Shown: positions 7,980 through 17,289 of the stretch, in pieces
Layout of the letters: every line of letters starts with the position of its first letter
How positions within the stretch are numbered: the first letter of the stretch is position 1
Assembly: GCF_008123425.1 (NCBI RefSeq)
Contig: NZ_VSSS01000062.1
Span: forward strand, 50,629 to 114,628
DNA: 64,000 nt
Source: Bradyrhizobium rifense
GTDB taxonomy: Bacteria; Pseudomonadota; Alphaproteobacteria; Rhizobiales; Xanthobacteraceae
Direction of reading: 5' to 3'
Notes under the pieces: generated by a model
Database searches by the model: none
Told to the model about the DNA's origin: nothing
Seen by the model: only the letters and a program-made list of their open reading frames with translations
Program-made: the position numbers and the translations under genes

Positions 7980-9104
7980 TCAGAACTCCGCGACCTGCAC
8001 CGGCCGGATTTCGGACAATTTTCTTGGTTTGCGTTGGCGCCGCGCGAGAGCTTCCAGATAATAGGTCTCCAATTGCTCGGCTCTATGATACGACGTGTGT
8101 TCGGCGAGAACTCGCTTTCGCGCGTTCGCTGCGATCGTGCGGCGGCGTTCGTCAGTCATGTCGCGCAGGATCTCGAAGACATCCTGGGGCTTCGAGACCA
8201 GCAGAATTTCCTGCGACGGCTTGAAGATCGTCTCGATTCCAGGCCATCTATCCGAGATGATCGGCGTGCCGCAGGCGGCTGCTTCAAACATCCGAACGCT
8301 TGGGGAGAAGCCGAGCGCACGCATGTCGGCGCGGGTCGCGTTCAGGGTGAAGCGCTGCTCCGAGTAGAACATCGGATGCTGTTGTGGCGTGAGATGCTCG
8401 ATCCGGGACACGTTGTCCGGCCAAACTATACTTTCGGGGTATTGTGCCCCCGCAACGACAAATTGTTCGGAGGTAAGGCTGCGGGCAGGCGCGATAAGCA
8501 ATTGTTCGAGAGTCGGCTGCCTGTCGTCGCTGTAGGTCCCGAGATAACCCAGCGACCATTTCGGCTCCGCCTGTTGGGGCGTGTAAAGCCGCGTGTCGGC
8601 GCTGCAATACAGTGCTCTTGCAAAGGGGCTGCCGTATTTCTCCTCGATCATCTGCGGGACTGGACCACCGGAGAAGGAGAGATAGAGGTCGAAACGCGGG
8701 ATCATTGCGGCAGACAAGTAGTCCACGCCTCCTTCGAGCCGGGATAACGTGACCGGCGTATCGATGTCATAGAAGGCTGTAATGCCTTGGGCTTGGCTCG
8801 TGACCCATTCGGAAATCGCGATGCCGTCCGGGACGAAGGAGCCGATAATGACCAGATTGGCCGCACGGATGAGTTGGCCGAAGCGGCGCGGAATGTCACT
8901 CAGAGACTCATAGAGGCTGACGTTCCACCCGGAAGGCTTCACCAGATCGCGATGGTTTCGGTACCACGAGACGTCCCGCTCCAGAAAAGTAACGTGGTGG
9001 CCACGTTGCGCCAGGGCCTCGATCAGGGCGCGATAGGTCGTGGCGTGACCGTTGCCCCAGGACGATGTGACCGAAAGACCGATGACGACAATGTTGAGCT
9101 TCAT
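7980..9104 (-). CDS. CgeB-like glycosyltransferase (copy 1)
   Basis: A 374-residue GT-B-type protein resembling the CgeB / DUF3880 group of glycosyltransferases. The N-terminal Rossmann domain opens with MKLNIVVIGLSVTSSWGNGH, and the C-terminal domain has the SVRMFEAAACGTPIISD donor-binding motif. It closely resembles the copy at 19802-20905, both having SSWGNGHAT and FERDV. The ATG at 9104 overlaps the upstream stop as ATGA, so it is preferred over a longer frame. The sugar and acceptor are unknown. It belongs to the operon read from 15881. Confidence 0.85.
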   Translation of the reverse strand: MKLNIVVIGLSVTSSWGNGHATTYRALIEALAQRGHHVTFLERDVSWYRNHRDLVKPSGWNVSLYESLSDIPRRFGQLIRAANLVIIGSFVPDGIAISEWVTSQAQGITAFYDIDTPVTLSRLEGGVDYLSAAMIPRFDLYLSFSGGPVPQMIEEKYGSPFARALYCSADTRLYTPQQAEPKWSLGYLGTYSDDRQPTLEQLLIAPARSLTSEQFVVAGAQYPESIVWPDNVSRIEHLTPQQHPMFYSEQRFTLNATRADMRALGFSPSVRMFEAAACGTPIISDRWPGIETIFKPSQEILLVSKPQDVFEILRDMTDERRRTIAANARKRVLAEHTSYHRAEQLETYYLEALARRQRKPRKLSEIRPVQVAEF

Positions 9105-10189
9105 TCTGCTGCCTCGATTCGCGAACTGCTTCCGATAAATAGATCGCTGAACTGGCGCGCGCGGTGCCGATAGGTGTGATGGCCGAGGATACGCAGCCGC
9201 GCGCGGCCGGCGATCGCATGCGCGCGATCGGGGCTCAGGCCGCTGATATGATCCGCGACCTCCGCGCCGGTCGAGGCCACCAGGACCTCTCGGCCAGGTT
9301 CGAGAAAATGATCGATACCGTCCCATTGATCGGTGATCAGGCAGGCTCCGGCGCCGACGGCTTCAAAGACGCGTGTTGGTGGGGAGAACCCGTAGCGAGC
9401 CATGCTGTCGCGATTGACGTTCAACGTGGCGAGACCCGAGCCAAAGAATGCGTTGTGGTCGGCGGTTCCGACATGTCCGATCTTGCGCAGATTGGCAGGC
9501 GTGTCCTTGGTTTCCCAACCGCAGCCGCCAAGTACAAAGGTCTTTTCCGGCAACGAGCGTGCAACATCGATGAAGAAAGTTTCGACTCGCTGCTCGCGAT
9601 CGGGCAAGCGGTTCGCCAGCAGGCCGAGATCGCAACCGAACCGCGGCAACGGCGGCGCCGAATAATGCGTGGCGGGGTCGAGTGCATTGTAGATCGGTAC
9701 GCAGTCCCGGGCACCCATGGCGCGATAGGCGGATACGACGCCGTCGCCGCCGCCATAGGTCAGCACCATGTCGTAGGACGGGATTGTGCGGCGCAGATGA
9801 TGTTGCGGATCAAGCGCCATCGCCTCGAGCGTGGCGGGCGCGTCGACATCCCAGTAGATGCGCGTCGCCTTTGATGGGATGCCGGCTGCGGCGATTTCCA
9901 ATTCCTGATCGAAGACGCCGACGCCGCTTGCCTTGATCAGCATGTCGGCCGATTTTGCGGCCATGTCGATACTGCGTTGCCAGCCATCTGGCGTTGCCGG
10001 ATAGACGACCACTTTCGCCCAATTAGGATCCGCGATGTCGCGATGCGCCTGGCGCTCGAAAGCGTCCGGCTCGAAGAAGGTAATGTCGTGCCCGAGTGCC
10101 GCGATTTCCTTGAGCATGCCACGATAATAGGTCGCGGCGCCGTTCCAGTACGACGAAACAAGGCTGGATCCGAAGAAGCAGATCTTCAT
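9101..10189 (-). CDS. CgeB-like glycosyltransferase (copy 2)
   Basis: A 362-residue member of the same GT-B family. It starts MKICFFGSSLVSSYWNGAAT and contains TRIYWDVDAPATL, a region where the family reads the donor, followed by TRVFEAVGAGACLITDQW. ATGA overlaps couple it to both neighbours. It is more divergent than copies 1 and 4, so it probably adds a different sugar or acts at another position. No signal peptide or membrane helix is seen. Confidence 0.85.
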   Translation of the reverse strand: MKICFFGSSLVSSYWNGAATYYRGMLKEIAALGHDITFFEPDAFERQAHRDIADPNWAKVVVYPATPDGWQRSIDMAAKSADMLIKASGVGVFDQELEIAAAGIPSKATRIYWDVDAPATLEAMALDPQHHLRRTIPSYDMVLTYGGGDGVVSAYRAMGARDCVPIYNALDPATHYSAPPLPRFGCDLGLLANRLPDREQRVETFFIDVARSLPEKTFVLGGCGWETKDTPANLRKIGHVGTADHNAFFGSGLATLNVNRDSMARYGFSPPTRVFEAVGAGACLITDQWDGIDHFLEPGREVLVASTGAEVADHISGLSPDRAHAIAGRARLRILGHHTYRHRARQFSDLFIGSSSRIEAAE

Positions 10190-11313
10190 GCGACAGCTCC
10201 GACGTATGGCCGCTGCTGCGGCTGGCCCGAGACCCGGATGTTCTCCACGATGCCGAGAAGCTGTTCCGCGCGATGACGGCAGGTGTGACGTTCCCTGATG
10301 ACATCGAGGCCGGCTTCCACGGTCGCGGCGGAGAGCTCGCGGTCATCCAGCAGCATGCGCAGGGTGCGTTTCATCTGTGCTCCATCGGCAGCGCTAAAAT
10401 AGGTACCTTCGGGGAACAGACCTTCTGCGTCCGACCAAGGTGCGGAAACCAATGGGATGCCGCACGCCATTGCCTCGAACACGCGAATGGTCGGGATGCC
10501 GGGAAGAGACCGGACATAAGGGCCACGCGGCACATGCACCGTTGCGCGTGCGCTGGCGAAAGCCGCGGGAGCCCAGTGCGCCGGCAGCCAACCCCCGTGC
10601 CGGATGCCAGCGGCCCGTATCGTGTCGAGCGCCGTATCGGAGTAGCGGACGCCGTAGGCGCTTGCGCTGAGTTTCAGTTCAGCGACCGGATTAACCAGAA
10701 AGTCGTTGAGTTCGGCGCTTCGTTCGCCGTCGCCCCAATTGCCGATCCAGATCAAATCGTCGGTGCGTTGGATATGCGGCAACGGATGGTACAGAGCGAC
10801 GTCAGCTGCCTCATGCCACGTGAATGCCCGGTCGGCCCAGCCGAGCTTCAGGTAAATCTGGCGGAGCACCTCGCCGAAGGCGAGCACGCCGTCGAACCCG
10901 TCGAGGTCGAACTGCGCAAGTTCGTCCGGCGCGCTGACGGCCCGGTGATGGGTATCGTGAAACAGCAACGTGAACGAAGCACCCTGCGCCCGCCTGCGCC
11001 CGATCTGCGCGATCAGATCGGGCGAGTTCCACTCGTGAACGATCACGAGATCGGCGCAGTGCAGCGCCTGCTCAAGATCCAGGAATGCGTCATAGCGACG
11101 AATATCAATGCCGGGAAAGAGCGTCGCGATGTCCTCCATCGCCTGAGTACCGCCCTCTCGCATGGCATTCAACCGGCTCCAGCCGTCGACGGGTTCGTAG
11201 ACAATGACCTCGTGACCGAGCGCATGCAGCTCGCGGGCATAGCCGCGGAGAAAATGTGCGTTGCCGTTGTTCCAGCAGGACGTGAACGCGTGATAGAACA
11301 GGACGCATTTCAT
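10186..11313 (-). CDS. CgeB-like glycosyltransferase (copy 3)
   Basis: A 375-residue protein beginning MKCVLFYHAFTSCWNNGNAH, with the donor-site motif TIRVFEAMACGIPLVSAPWS in the C-terminal half. It shares the S-x-W-x-N-G-x-A pattern with the other CgeB-like copies. Start and stop both overlap neighbours as ATGA, indicating strict translational coupling. Substrate unknown. Confidence 0.83.
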   Translation of the reverse strand: MKCVLFYHAFTSCWNNGNAHFLRGYARELHALGHEVIVYEPVDGWSRLNAMREGGTQAMEDIATLFPGIDIRRYDAFLDLEQALHCADLVIVHEWNSPDLIAQIGRRRAQGASFTLLFHDTHHRAVSAPDELAQFDLDGFDGVLAFGEVLRQIYLKLGWADRAFTWHEAADVALYHPLPHIQRTDDLIWIGNWGDGERSAELNDFLVNPVAELKLSASAYGVRYSDTALDTIRAAGIRHGGWLPAHWAPAAFASARATVHVPRGPYVRSLPGIPTIRVFEAMACGIPLVSAPWSDAEGLFPEGTYFSAADGAQMKRTLRMLLDDRELSAATVEAGLDVIRERHTCRHRAEQLLGIVENIRVSGQPQQRPYVGAVA

Positions 11314-12422
11314 GCGCGCACCTCGATGGGACCGTCTGGCGCGTTCGCGCCCCGCGATGTGAGCAGCCCTTCGTAGAGGCTCAGGTAAGCGCTCGTCATC
11401 CGGGTCAGGGAATAGGTCAGGGAATGCTCGTAAGCGGCACGTTGCAGCCGGGTGCGTTCGCGCTCGTCGGTGCAAAGATGGACAAGCATGCGATGCAGCG
11501 CTTCGCTGTCGGCTAAATCCACGAACAGGGCGGCTCCGCTCCACAATTCCCGGAACGTCGGAATGTCGGACAGGACAAGCGCGCAACCCGCTGCCGCGGC
11601 CTCAAGGATGCACAGGCCGAACGGCTCGTAGAGCGCCGGGCTGACGAAGATTCCGGCATGCTGCAAGCGTGCGCGCATGACCTCCCGTGGCAACTGTCCA
11701 AGCCAGCTCACAGCAGTTGACGGGCTTGCATCGGCCGGTCCCGCGACCTGGACGGGCCAGGGGAGTGCGGGTGCTGCGGCAGCCAGAGCTTCGATGTTCT
11801 TGGCGCGGTCCCAAAGTCGACCGGCCGCCATGATCAGGTTCTGTTTTCGCCCGCCGGGTCCCCCGGGCGCGATCCCATTCCAGATCACCGCGCCGGGGGA
11901 GCGGGGACGGTAGATCTCCGCGATCTCGCTGTGGAATGACCGGCTCGGGCACACCCAGGCTTGAGCGTCGTCGAGAGCTGCAGCGACCCGTTCGGTGTAG
12001 CGGCGCCATCGCGGCTGCTCCAGCCAAGCCGTGTCCTGACACGCCCGCGCCCAGGAGTTTACGCAGGAATGTGCTGCGAGCACAGTTGGCGCGCGCCAGC
12101 CGAAGGATGCCTCGCGAAAGCTGTTGAGATGAACAAGGTCCGGCCTGAATTTGGTTTCGAGGCCGGCAAGGACGCGCTGCGCGTCGGATACGTTTTGTCC
12201 TTCAGGATCCTGCCATTCGAGCGCAAGGTCCGTCTCGATCAAGCGCACGCGAGAACCATGCAGCATCGCCCGCTGATCTGCCCGCGCGCGAGGGCCCATA
12301 GTCACAAGCTCGACGTCGGCGCCGGACCGAGAGAGATGCGATGCGAGACCACAGGAATAGGTCCACACACCGCCGACCGTATCGGTGGTCATCAAAATCC
12401 TGATGTCCGAGACGCAGCTCAT
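11310..12422 (-). CDS. Glycosyltransferase family 4
   Basis: A 370-residue GT-B retaining glycosyltransferase. It begins with an ADP-glucose/UDP-sugar type N-terminus (RILMTTDTVGGVWTYSCGLA) and has the family 4 donor motif SPALYEPFGLCILEAAAAGC, with the EPFGLxxLE core. It differs from the CgeB-like copies, so the cluster uses at least two glycosyltransferase classes. The ATG at 12422 overlaps the upstream stop, which settles the start against a longer frame. Confidence 0.9.
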   Translation of the reverse strand: MSCVSDIRILMTTDTVGGVWTYSCGLASHLSRSGADVELVTMGPRARADQRAMLHGSRVRLIETDLALEWQDPEGQNVSDAQRVLAGLETKFRPDLVHLNSFREASFGWRAPTVLAAHSCVNSWARACQDTAWLEQPRWRRYTERVAAALDDAQAWVCPSRSFHSEIAEIYRPRSPGAVIWNGIAPGGPGGRKQNLIMAAGRLWDRAKNIEALAAAAPALPWPVQVAGPADASPSTAVSWLGQLPREVMRARLQHAGIFVSPALYEPFGLCILEAAAAGCALVLSDIPTFRELWSGAALFVDLADSEALHRMLVHLCTDERERTRLQRAAYEHSLTYSLTRMTSAYLSLYEGLLTSRGANAPDGPIEVRA

Positions 12423-13705
12423 GGCGCGACCTGAAGTTCGAGGCTGTCGAGGGGGACGGGACGCTCGTTCTGCACGTCGCTGAACTGATCGAACAACGCG
12501 AGATAGTACTGATGCGCGCGTTCCCAGGCGAAATCGTCGGGCTCGCCCCACAGCTTCCTGTAATCCGGCGAGCCCGGATAGGGGTAGAGCGGCACTGGAT
12601 CATTCGCCCAAACTCCCGCATCCTGCATCTGATGGCGCCAGCGCTGCACGACCGGATCATCGTCCTCGGGCACTTCGATCAAATTGGCCTGCACGAAGGG
12701 GACGTGACGGCGTGCCTCGACCAGCCGCTCGGCCAATTGGTCGGTGGTCATCTTGCAATTCTTGGCGAGCGCGGCGCGCCCTTCCACGGTCAGGCTCTCG
12801 ATACCGGCCTCGATCGAGACACAGCCGGCGTTGCCGAGCAATGCCAGCATGTCCGGTTTCCAGAGGTCGATCCGCGTCTGCACGCCAAATTTCAGCCCGC
12901 GCGTGCGGAGCCCCTCGAGCAGTTCCCTGTTCGGAAGAAAGATTTCATCGATGAAGTAGACGTATTCGATGCCCTGTTCGCGGAGCCTATCGATTTCATC
13001 GAGGATGATCACGGGAGGGCGCTTGCGATAGGCGTTACGAAAATTGTCCTTGGCGCAGAAGGTGCAGCTGTACGGGCATCCCCTTGACGCCTCGACTTCG
13101 GCGCCTGGAGCGAGCGGCTCGGCCTCGAAGCGGTGATGGTGGTGGTGATGACGCCGGATCATTTCATCCGGCCAGCGCAGGGGCGGCTGATCCTTGAAAT
13201 CCACCGCCTGAGGGCCTCCATTGACCTGGACCGAAGCCCCCTCGGCAAAGCACAGGCCAGCGAACTCGCGCTCGCCATTGGCCAGCCGAAGCAAGGAGAT
13301 TTCGCATTCCCCCATCACGACGATGTCGACGCCGAGCTTCTTCAGCGCCGCCCGCGGCGTGGTCGAGCCGTGAGGACCGATCGCGACCAGGACCGGGGCG
13401 AGGTCTCGCACTGCCAGCGCGAGCTGCTGTGGAACGCGGAGCTCAGGCGGCGCGCAGCGCCAGAACAGATAGGTCGGCGCGGTCGTGACGACGACCAGGT
13501 CGGGACCGAAAGCGCGCAGTTCGGCCTCGATCTCGACCAGAGACAGATCGAACATGTGCGCGTCGAGCAGCAGGGTCTTGTGCCCGGCCGCCTTCAGATA
13601 GTGCTCGGAGATTCCGAGCTCGAGCGGGAGGTGAGCGGATCGGCAGCCGAAATAGATGCTGCCGCTGAAATCCCAGTTGGGGTTGATGAGCGCAACGCGC
13701 GTCAT
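12419..13705 (-). CDS. B12-binding-domain radical SAM enzyme with natural His6 run
   Basis: A 428-residue protein. Residues 1 to about 150 resemble a cobalamin-binding Rossmann domain. The radical SAM core has C210-PYS-C214-TF-C217 for the 4Fe-4S cluster, followed by DEIDRLREQGIEYVYFIDE. I recall this type as TIGR04295. Such enzymes carry out radical methylation, rearrangement or epimerisation, often on sugars or secondary metabolites. Residues 186-191 are six consecutive histidines between the two domains. The ATG at 13705 overlaps the upstream stop. Its place among sugar epimerases suggests a sugar or cyclitol substrate, but the reaction is unknown. Confidence 0.87.
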   Translation of the reverse strand: MTRVALINPNWDFSGSIYFGCRSAHLPLELGISEHYLKAAGHKTLLLDAHMFDLSLVEIEAELRAFGPDLVVVTTAPTYLFWRCAPPELRVPQQLALAVRDLAPVLVAIGPHGSTTPRAALKKLGVDIVVMGECEISLLRLANGEREFAGLCFAEGASVQVNGGPQAVDFKDQPPLRWPDEMIRRHHHHHHRFEAEPLAPGAEVEASRGCPYSCTFCAKDNFRNAYRKRPPVIILDEIDRLREQGIEYVYFIDEIFLPNRELLEGLRTRGLKFGVQTRIDLWKPDMLALLGNAGCVSIEAGIESLTVEGRAALAKNCKMTTDQLAERLVEARRHVPFVQANLIEVPEDDDPVVQRWRHQMQDAGVWANDPVPLYPYPGSPDYRKLWGEPDDFAWERAHQYYLALFDQFSDVQNERPVPLDSLELQVAP

Positions 13706-14769
13706 GCCAAGGCCTCGCGGCTGCCAGGTGGTGATCCGAAACGGCTCTCGAGCCATGTGTGGAGTGAGCGGAGACCTTCCGTGATGGCAATCTGCGGAGC
13801 CCAACCAAGCGCGGTGGACAGCGCGCGCGTGTCGGTGACATACCAGGGCTGATCACCAGGACGCCAATCGGCGAAACTGTAGGCGACATTGCGGCCGGTC
13901 AGATCGGTGATTCCATCGATCAATTCCAGCAAACTGATCGCGTTGGCGGGACCCCCGCCGAGGTTGAACACGCGTCCGCGGACCGAGTCCATGCGGTCGA
14001 GCACAGCAAGCCAGGCGGTAACCGCATCCGAGACGTGAAGCGCATCACGGACCTGCTTGCCATCGCCGTAAATCGTGAGCGGATTTCCGCGGATCGCGCT
14101 CAACAGGAAATGCGCGATCCAGCCCTGATCCTCAGTCCCGAACTGGCGCGGGCCGTAGATGCAACTCATCCGCATCACAACGGTCTGGAGACCGAACACA
14201 CGAGCGTAGTCGTGAACGTATTGGTCTGCCGTGCCCTTGGAACACCCATAGGGGCTATAGAAATCGAGCGGCGTGTTTTCGGAGACACCGCCGGCCAAGA
14301 CACCGTCTGTCGGAACATAGCGGCGGCCGGAGAGACTGATCGCACTCTCATCGATCAGACGGCCGTAGACTTTGTTGGTGGAGGCGAAAATCACTGGTGC
14401 CTGCCTGTTGTGCAGGCGGACGGCTTCGAGGACGTTCAGCGTACCGCGCGCGTTGATCTCGAAATCGGAGGCCGGGTCGCTCACGCTGTCGGTGACCGCC
14501 ACCTGCGCCGCCAGGTGCAGCACGGCACGGACTTCGCGCACGGCGTCGATCACCGGAATCGGATCGCGGATATCGGCAACCGTGATGGCAATCTTCTCGC
14601 CGTGCCTGGACTTCAGCCACTGCGCGTTTTCGCGCACTCCGGCGCGAGCGAGATTGTCCAGCACCAGAACGTTCTCGCCGCGCTCCGCAAGCCGATCGGC
14701 GAGATTGCAGCCGATGAAGCCGCAGCCGCCGGTGATAAGGACTGGCCTGTTGTCCGGGCTTTGGGTCAT
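13702..14769 (-). CDS. NAD-dependent epimerase/dehydratase, CDP-paratose 2-epimerase-like
   Basis: Extended SDR of about 355 residues. It shows LITGGCGFIGCNLADRLAE for NAD binding, the STNKVYG segment typical of CDP-tyvelose/paratose epimerases, and YSPYGCSKGTADQYVHDY with the catalytic Tyr and Lys. The start is the ATG at 14769, or a GTG one codon earlier; both overlap the upstream stop. It likely epimerises or dehydrates a nucleotide sugar for the glycosyltransferases of the same operon. The substrate nucleotide cannot be read from sequence. Confidence 0.85.
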   Translation of the reverse strand: MTQSPDNRPVLITGGCGFIGCNLADRLAERGENVLVLDNLARAGVRENAQWLKSRHGEKIAITVADIRDPIPVIDAVREVRAVLHLAAQVAVTDSVSDPASDFEINARGTLNVLEAVRLHNRQAPVIFASTNKVYGRLIDESAISLSGRRYVPTDGVLAGGVSENTPLDFYSPYGCSKGTADQYVHDYARVFGLQTVVMRMSCIYGPRQFGTEDQGWIAHFLLSAIRGNPLTIYGDGKQVRDALHVSDAVTAWLAVLDRMDSVRGRVFNLGGGPANAISLLELIDGITDLTGRNVAYSFADWRPGDQPWYVTDTRALSTALGWAPQIAITEGLRSLHTWLESRFGSPPGSREALA

Positions 14770-15881
14770 CACGCAACCAATCCCCGCTGCAGCAGCTCAC
14801 TGGTTGCACGTTCGGCCTGATCGTCGGCGATCTGATCCGCCAGATACTCGGCGAGCTCCCCGAGGCCGTCCTTGAAAGCAACATGTGGCTCGAAGCCGAG
14901 CAGATCGCGGGACTTGCCGATATCAGCGAAGCAATGCCGGATATCGCCGGCGCGGTACTTGCCGGTGATTTCGGGTTCGATGTCAGTCCGGCCCATGACT
15001 TCGGCCAGATCTTGTGCCACCGAAATAATGGTTCGGCTGTGACCCGAGCCGACATTGAAGACGTCGTGGGCGTGCTCGGCCTCGAGCGCGATGCGGCAGG
15101 CACGCGCTACGTCATGCACGTGGACGAAATCGCGACGCTGCTGGCCGTCCTCGAACACGAGGGGCGACCGCCCGTTGAGCAGTCGGGCGGCAAAGATGGC
15201 GAGCACGCCCGTATAGGGGTTGGACAAGGCCTGGCGCGGGCCGAACACGTTGAAGAAACGCAGGGCTACCGTGGGAATGCCGTAGGCTTTGCCCGTAATC
15301 AGGCACATGCGCTCCTGCGCATATTTGTTTAGCGCGTAGATTGAGCTCAGCGACGGCTGCTTTGTTTCAGGCGTCGGAATGGGCTCGAGAGGATGACCGG
15401 CGTTGTCGCGCAACTCCCAATCGCCGCGGCGAAGCTGTTCAATCGGCCGCTCCGCGCAGGCAAACACGCTGTGGTCGGCGTTGCAATAGAGGCCTTCGCC
15501 GTAAATGCTCATGGACGAGGCAAGCACCAGCCGTTCGACGGGCCGCTTCGACAGCGCCTGCAAAAGCACGGCAGTGCCGAGCTCGTTGGTTCTGACGTAA
15601 GGTTCGATGTCGTACATGCTCTGCCCAACGCCAACGGCTGAGGCGAGATGGAGAACCATGTCGGTCCCGCGTAAAGCGTGTTCGACGGCAAGTGCATCGG
15701 TCACGTCCCCGATCACGAGCTCAGCGTCTTCGGCAAGATAGGCCGGACGCTGGCGATTGCGGCCGTGAACCTGAGGCGAGAGATTATCGAGGATTCTGAC
15801 CTCGTAACCCGCCGCGAGGAGGAGATCCGCAGCATGGGAGCCGATGAAGCCCGCCCCTCCAGTGATCAATACTCGCGTCAT
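14769..15881 (-). CDS. NAD-dependent nucleotide-sugar epimerase
   Basis: Extended SDR of 370 residues and the first gene of the second glycan operon. It shows VLITGGAGFIGSHAADLLLA, LASSMSIYGEG (catalytic Ser and Thr region), SIYALNKYAQERM (Tyr-x3-Lys) and RFFNVFGPRQALSNPYTGV. It most resembles UDP-glucose/UDP-glucuronate 4-epimerase-like proteins. About 130 nt upstream is a GGAAC box with a poor -10 and, further up, a perfect hairpin. Its partner 13702-14769 is a second, clearly different epimerase, so at least two sugar conversions are needed for the product. Confidence 0.87.
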   Translation of the reverse strand: MTRVLITGGAGFIGSHAADLLLAAGYEVRILDNLSPQVHGRNRQRPAYLAEDAELVIGDVTDALAVEHALRGTDMVLHLASAVGVGQSMYDIEPYVRTNELGTAVLLQALSKRPVERLVLASSMSIYGEGLYCNADHSVFACAERPIEQLRRGDWELRDNAGHPLEPIPTPETKQPSLSSIYALNKYAQERMCLITGKAYGIPTVALRFFNVFGPRQALSNPYTGVLAIFAARLLNGRSPLVFEDGQQRRDFVHVHDVARACRIALEAEHAHDVFNVGSGHSRTIISVAQDLAEVMGRTDIEPEITGKYRAGDIRHCFADIGKSRDLLGFEPHVAFKDGLGELAEYLADQIADDQAERATSELLQRGLVA

Positions 15882-15988
15882 TCACCGCTCCGTGCCGCGT
15901 GAGACCGATCTTGCGTGATCGGCCTGGATGAGAGTGGAAGCGCGCTTTACTGATGGTCGGGCGACCCGCGCGCCAGTCACGTTCTTAG

Positions 15989-16013
15989 AAGCGGTGCAAG
16001 GAATGTTCGTTCC
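15989..16013 (-). promoter_or_regulatory. Possible EcfG-like promoter of the second glycan operon
   Basis: Minus-strand GGAAC (16009-16013), 16 nt, then GCTT (two mismatches to CGTT). The first eleven bases, GGAACGAACAT, are identical to the perfect promoter of the inositol synthase operon at 22649-22673, which is why I keep it. Confidence 0.4.
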
Positions 16014-16043
16014 TCGAAAATGTACAAACGAAAATTTCTCTAA

Positions 16044-16062
16044 CCTGGATCAATAATCCAGG
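16044..16062. repeat. Perfect 7-bp inverted repeat between the two glycan operons
   Basis: CCTGGAT-CAATA-ATCCAGG. It lies between the end of deoB and the start of the next operon, 31 bp upstream of the GGAAC box. It could be an operator or part of a terminator; no T-run follows on either strand. The preceding TAACCTGGAT also occurs upstream of the inositol synthase promoter (22731-22744 region). Confidence 0.4.
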
Positions 16063-16080
16063 TGAATCGCGTTCGTGGTC

Positions 16081-17289
16081 TCAAAAGCAGGCGCCGTGAA
16101 GCAGCGGCGGCAATTCGAGATGCTTCGCGACGGAAGCTGCGATATCGGCAAAGCCGGTCCGATGGCCGATCCGGGTGGTCCAATTCGCGTTCACGGCTAA
16201 AATCGGGACCTGCTCGCGCGTGTGATCTGTGCCGCTCCAGGACGGATCGCAGCCATGATCTGCCGTGATGATCAGAAGATCGTCGCCTCGCAGGCGGTCC
16301 AGCAACTCCGGTACGCGCGCATCGAATGCTTCGAGGGCTGCGGCGTATCCCTTGACGTCGCGGCGATGGCCGTAAGTCGTGTCGAAATCCACAAAATTGG
16401 CGAATAGCAGGCCACCGTCTGCAAGGCCATGCAGCTCCTTGAGCGTTGCGTCGAATAGTGCGTTGTTGCCGTCGCCCCGTATGTTCCGTCCCGTGCCGCG
16501 GTGGGCGAAGATGTCGTCGATCTTGCCGATCGAGACGATATCGCGATGGTCACTCTCGGCGAGATCGAGGATTGTTCGTCCTGGCGGAGGAACGGAATAG
16601 TCCCGGCGGTGCGAGGTCCGTTTGAAGTCGCGTCCGGAATTACCGATGAACGGCCGCGCAATAACGCGGCCGATATTCAGGGGATCGACCAGCTTGCGTG
16701 CGATCGAACAAACCTCATAGAGGCGTTCGAGCCCAAAGGCCTCTTCATGTGCGGCGATCTGGAAAACGCTGTCGGCCGAGGTGTAACAAATCGGTTCGCC
16801 GCTTTGCATGTGGCGCTCGCCGAATTCCGCAATAATCTCCGTGCCGGAGGCGTGACAATTGCCCAGGATGCCGGGCAGCCTCGCCTGCGCACACAGGCGC
16901 TCCGTCAGTTCGCCGGGAAAACAAGGTCTTGTTCTTGGGAAATATTCCCATTCGAAGGGGACGGGAACGCCGGCGATTTCCCAGTGTCCCGACGGTGTAT
17001 CCTTGCCCCGCGACATCTCGGTTGCGCATCCGAACTGGAAATGCTCACTCGCCACGTCGTCGAGACCCGGAGGAATACGTCCGGTGGCGAGGCGACAGGC
17101 ATGACCCAGCCCCATTGCCACGAGATTGGGAAGACGCAGCGGGCCCTCGCGCACCTCGCTATCGGCTTGTCCGCGCGCACACGCATCGGCGATATGACCG
17201 ACGGTGTCAGCGCCTTTATCGCCGTAGTGCTGGGCATCGGGCGCGCCGCCGATGCCCACAGAGTCCATCACCAGGATCAGGGCACGCAT
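16081..17289 (-). CDS. deoB: Phosphopentomutase
   Basis: A 402-residue metalloenzyme that interconverts ribose-1-phosphate and ribose-5-phosphate (also the deoxy forms). It belongs to the alkaline phosphatase superfamily. Metal-binding and catalytic motifs are visible: VMDSVGIGGAPDA, SRGKDTPSGHWEIAG (phosphorylated Thr), FVDFDTTYGHRRD and ITADHGCDPSW. Normally deoB sits with nucleoside catabolism genes. Here it closes the inositol synthase operon, overlapping the glycosidase gene by 13 nt. In this place it may supply ribose-1-phosphate to the nucleotidyltransferase encoded three genes upstream; that is inference. Confidence 0.93.
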   Translation of the reverse strand: MRALILVMDSVGIGGAPDAQHYGDKGADTVGHIADACARGQADSEVREGPLRLPNLVAMGLGHACRLATGRIPPGLDDVASEHFQFGCATEMSRGKDTPSGHWEIAGVPVPFEWEYFPRTRPCFPGELTERLCAQARLPGILGNCHASGTEIIAEFGERHMQSGEPICYTSADSVFQIAAHEEAFGLERLYEVCSIARKLVDPLNIGRVIARPFIGNSGRDFKRTSHRRDYSVPPPGRTILDLAESDHRDIVSIGKIDDIFAHRGTGRNIRGDGNNALFDATLKELHGLADGGLLFANFVDFDTTYGHRRDVKGYAAALEAFDARVPELLDRLRGDDLLIITADHGCDPSWSGTDHTREQVPILAVNANWTTRIGHRTGFADIAASVAKHLELPPLLHGACF

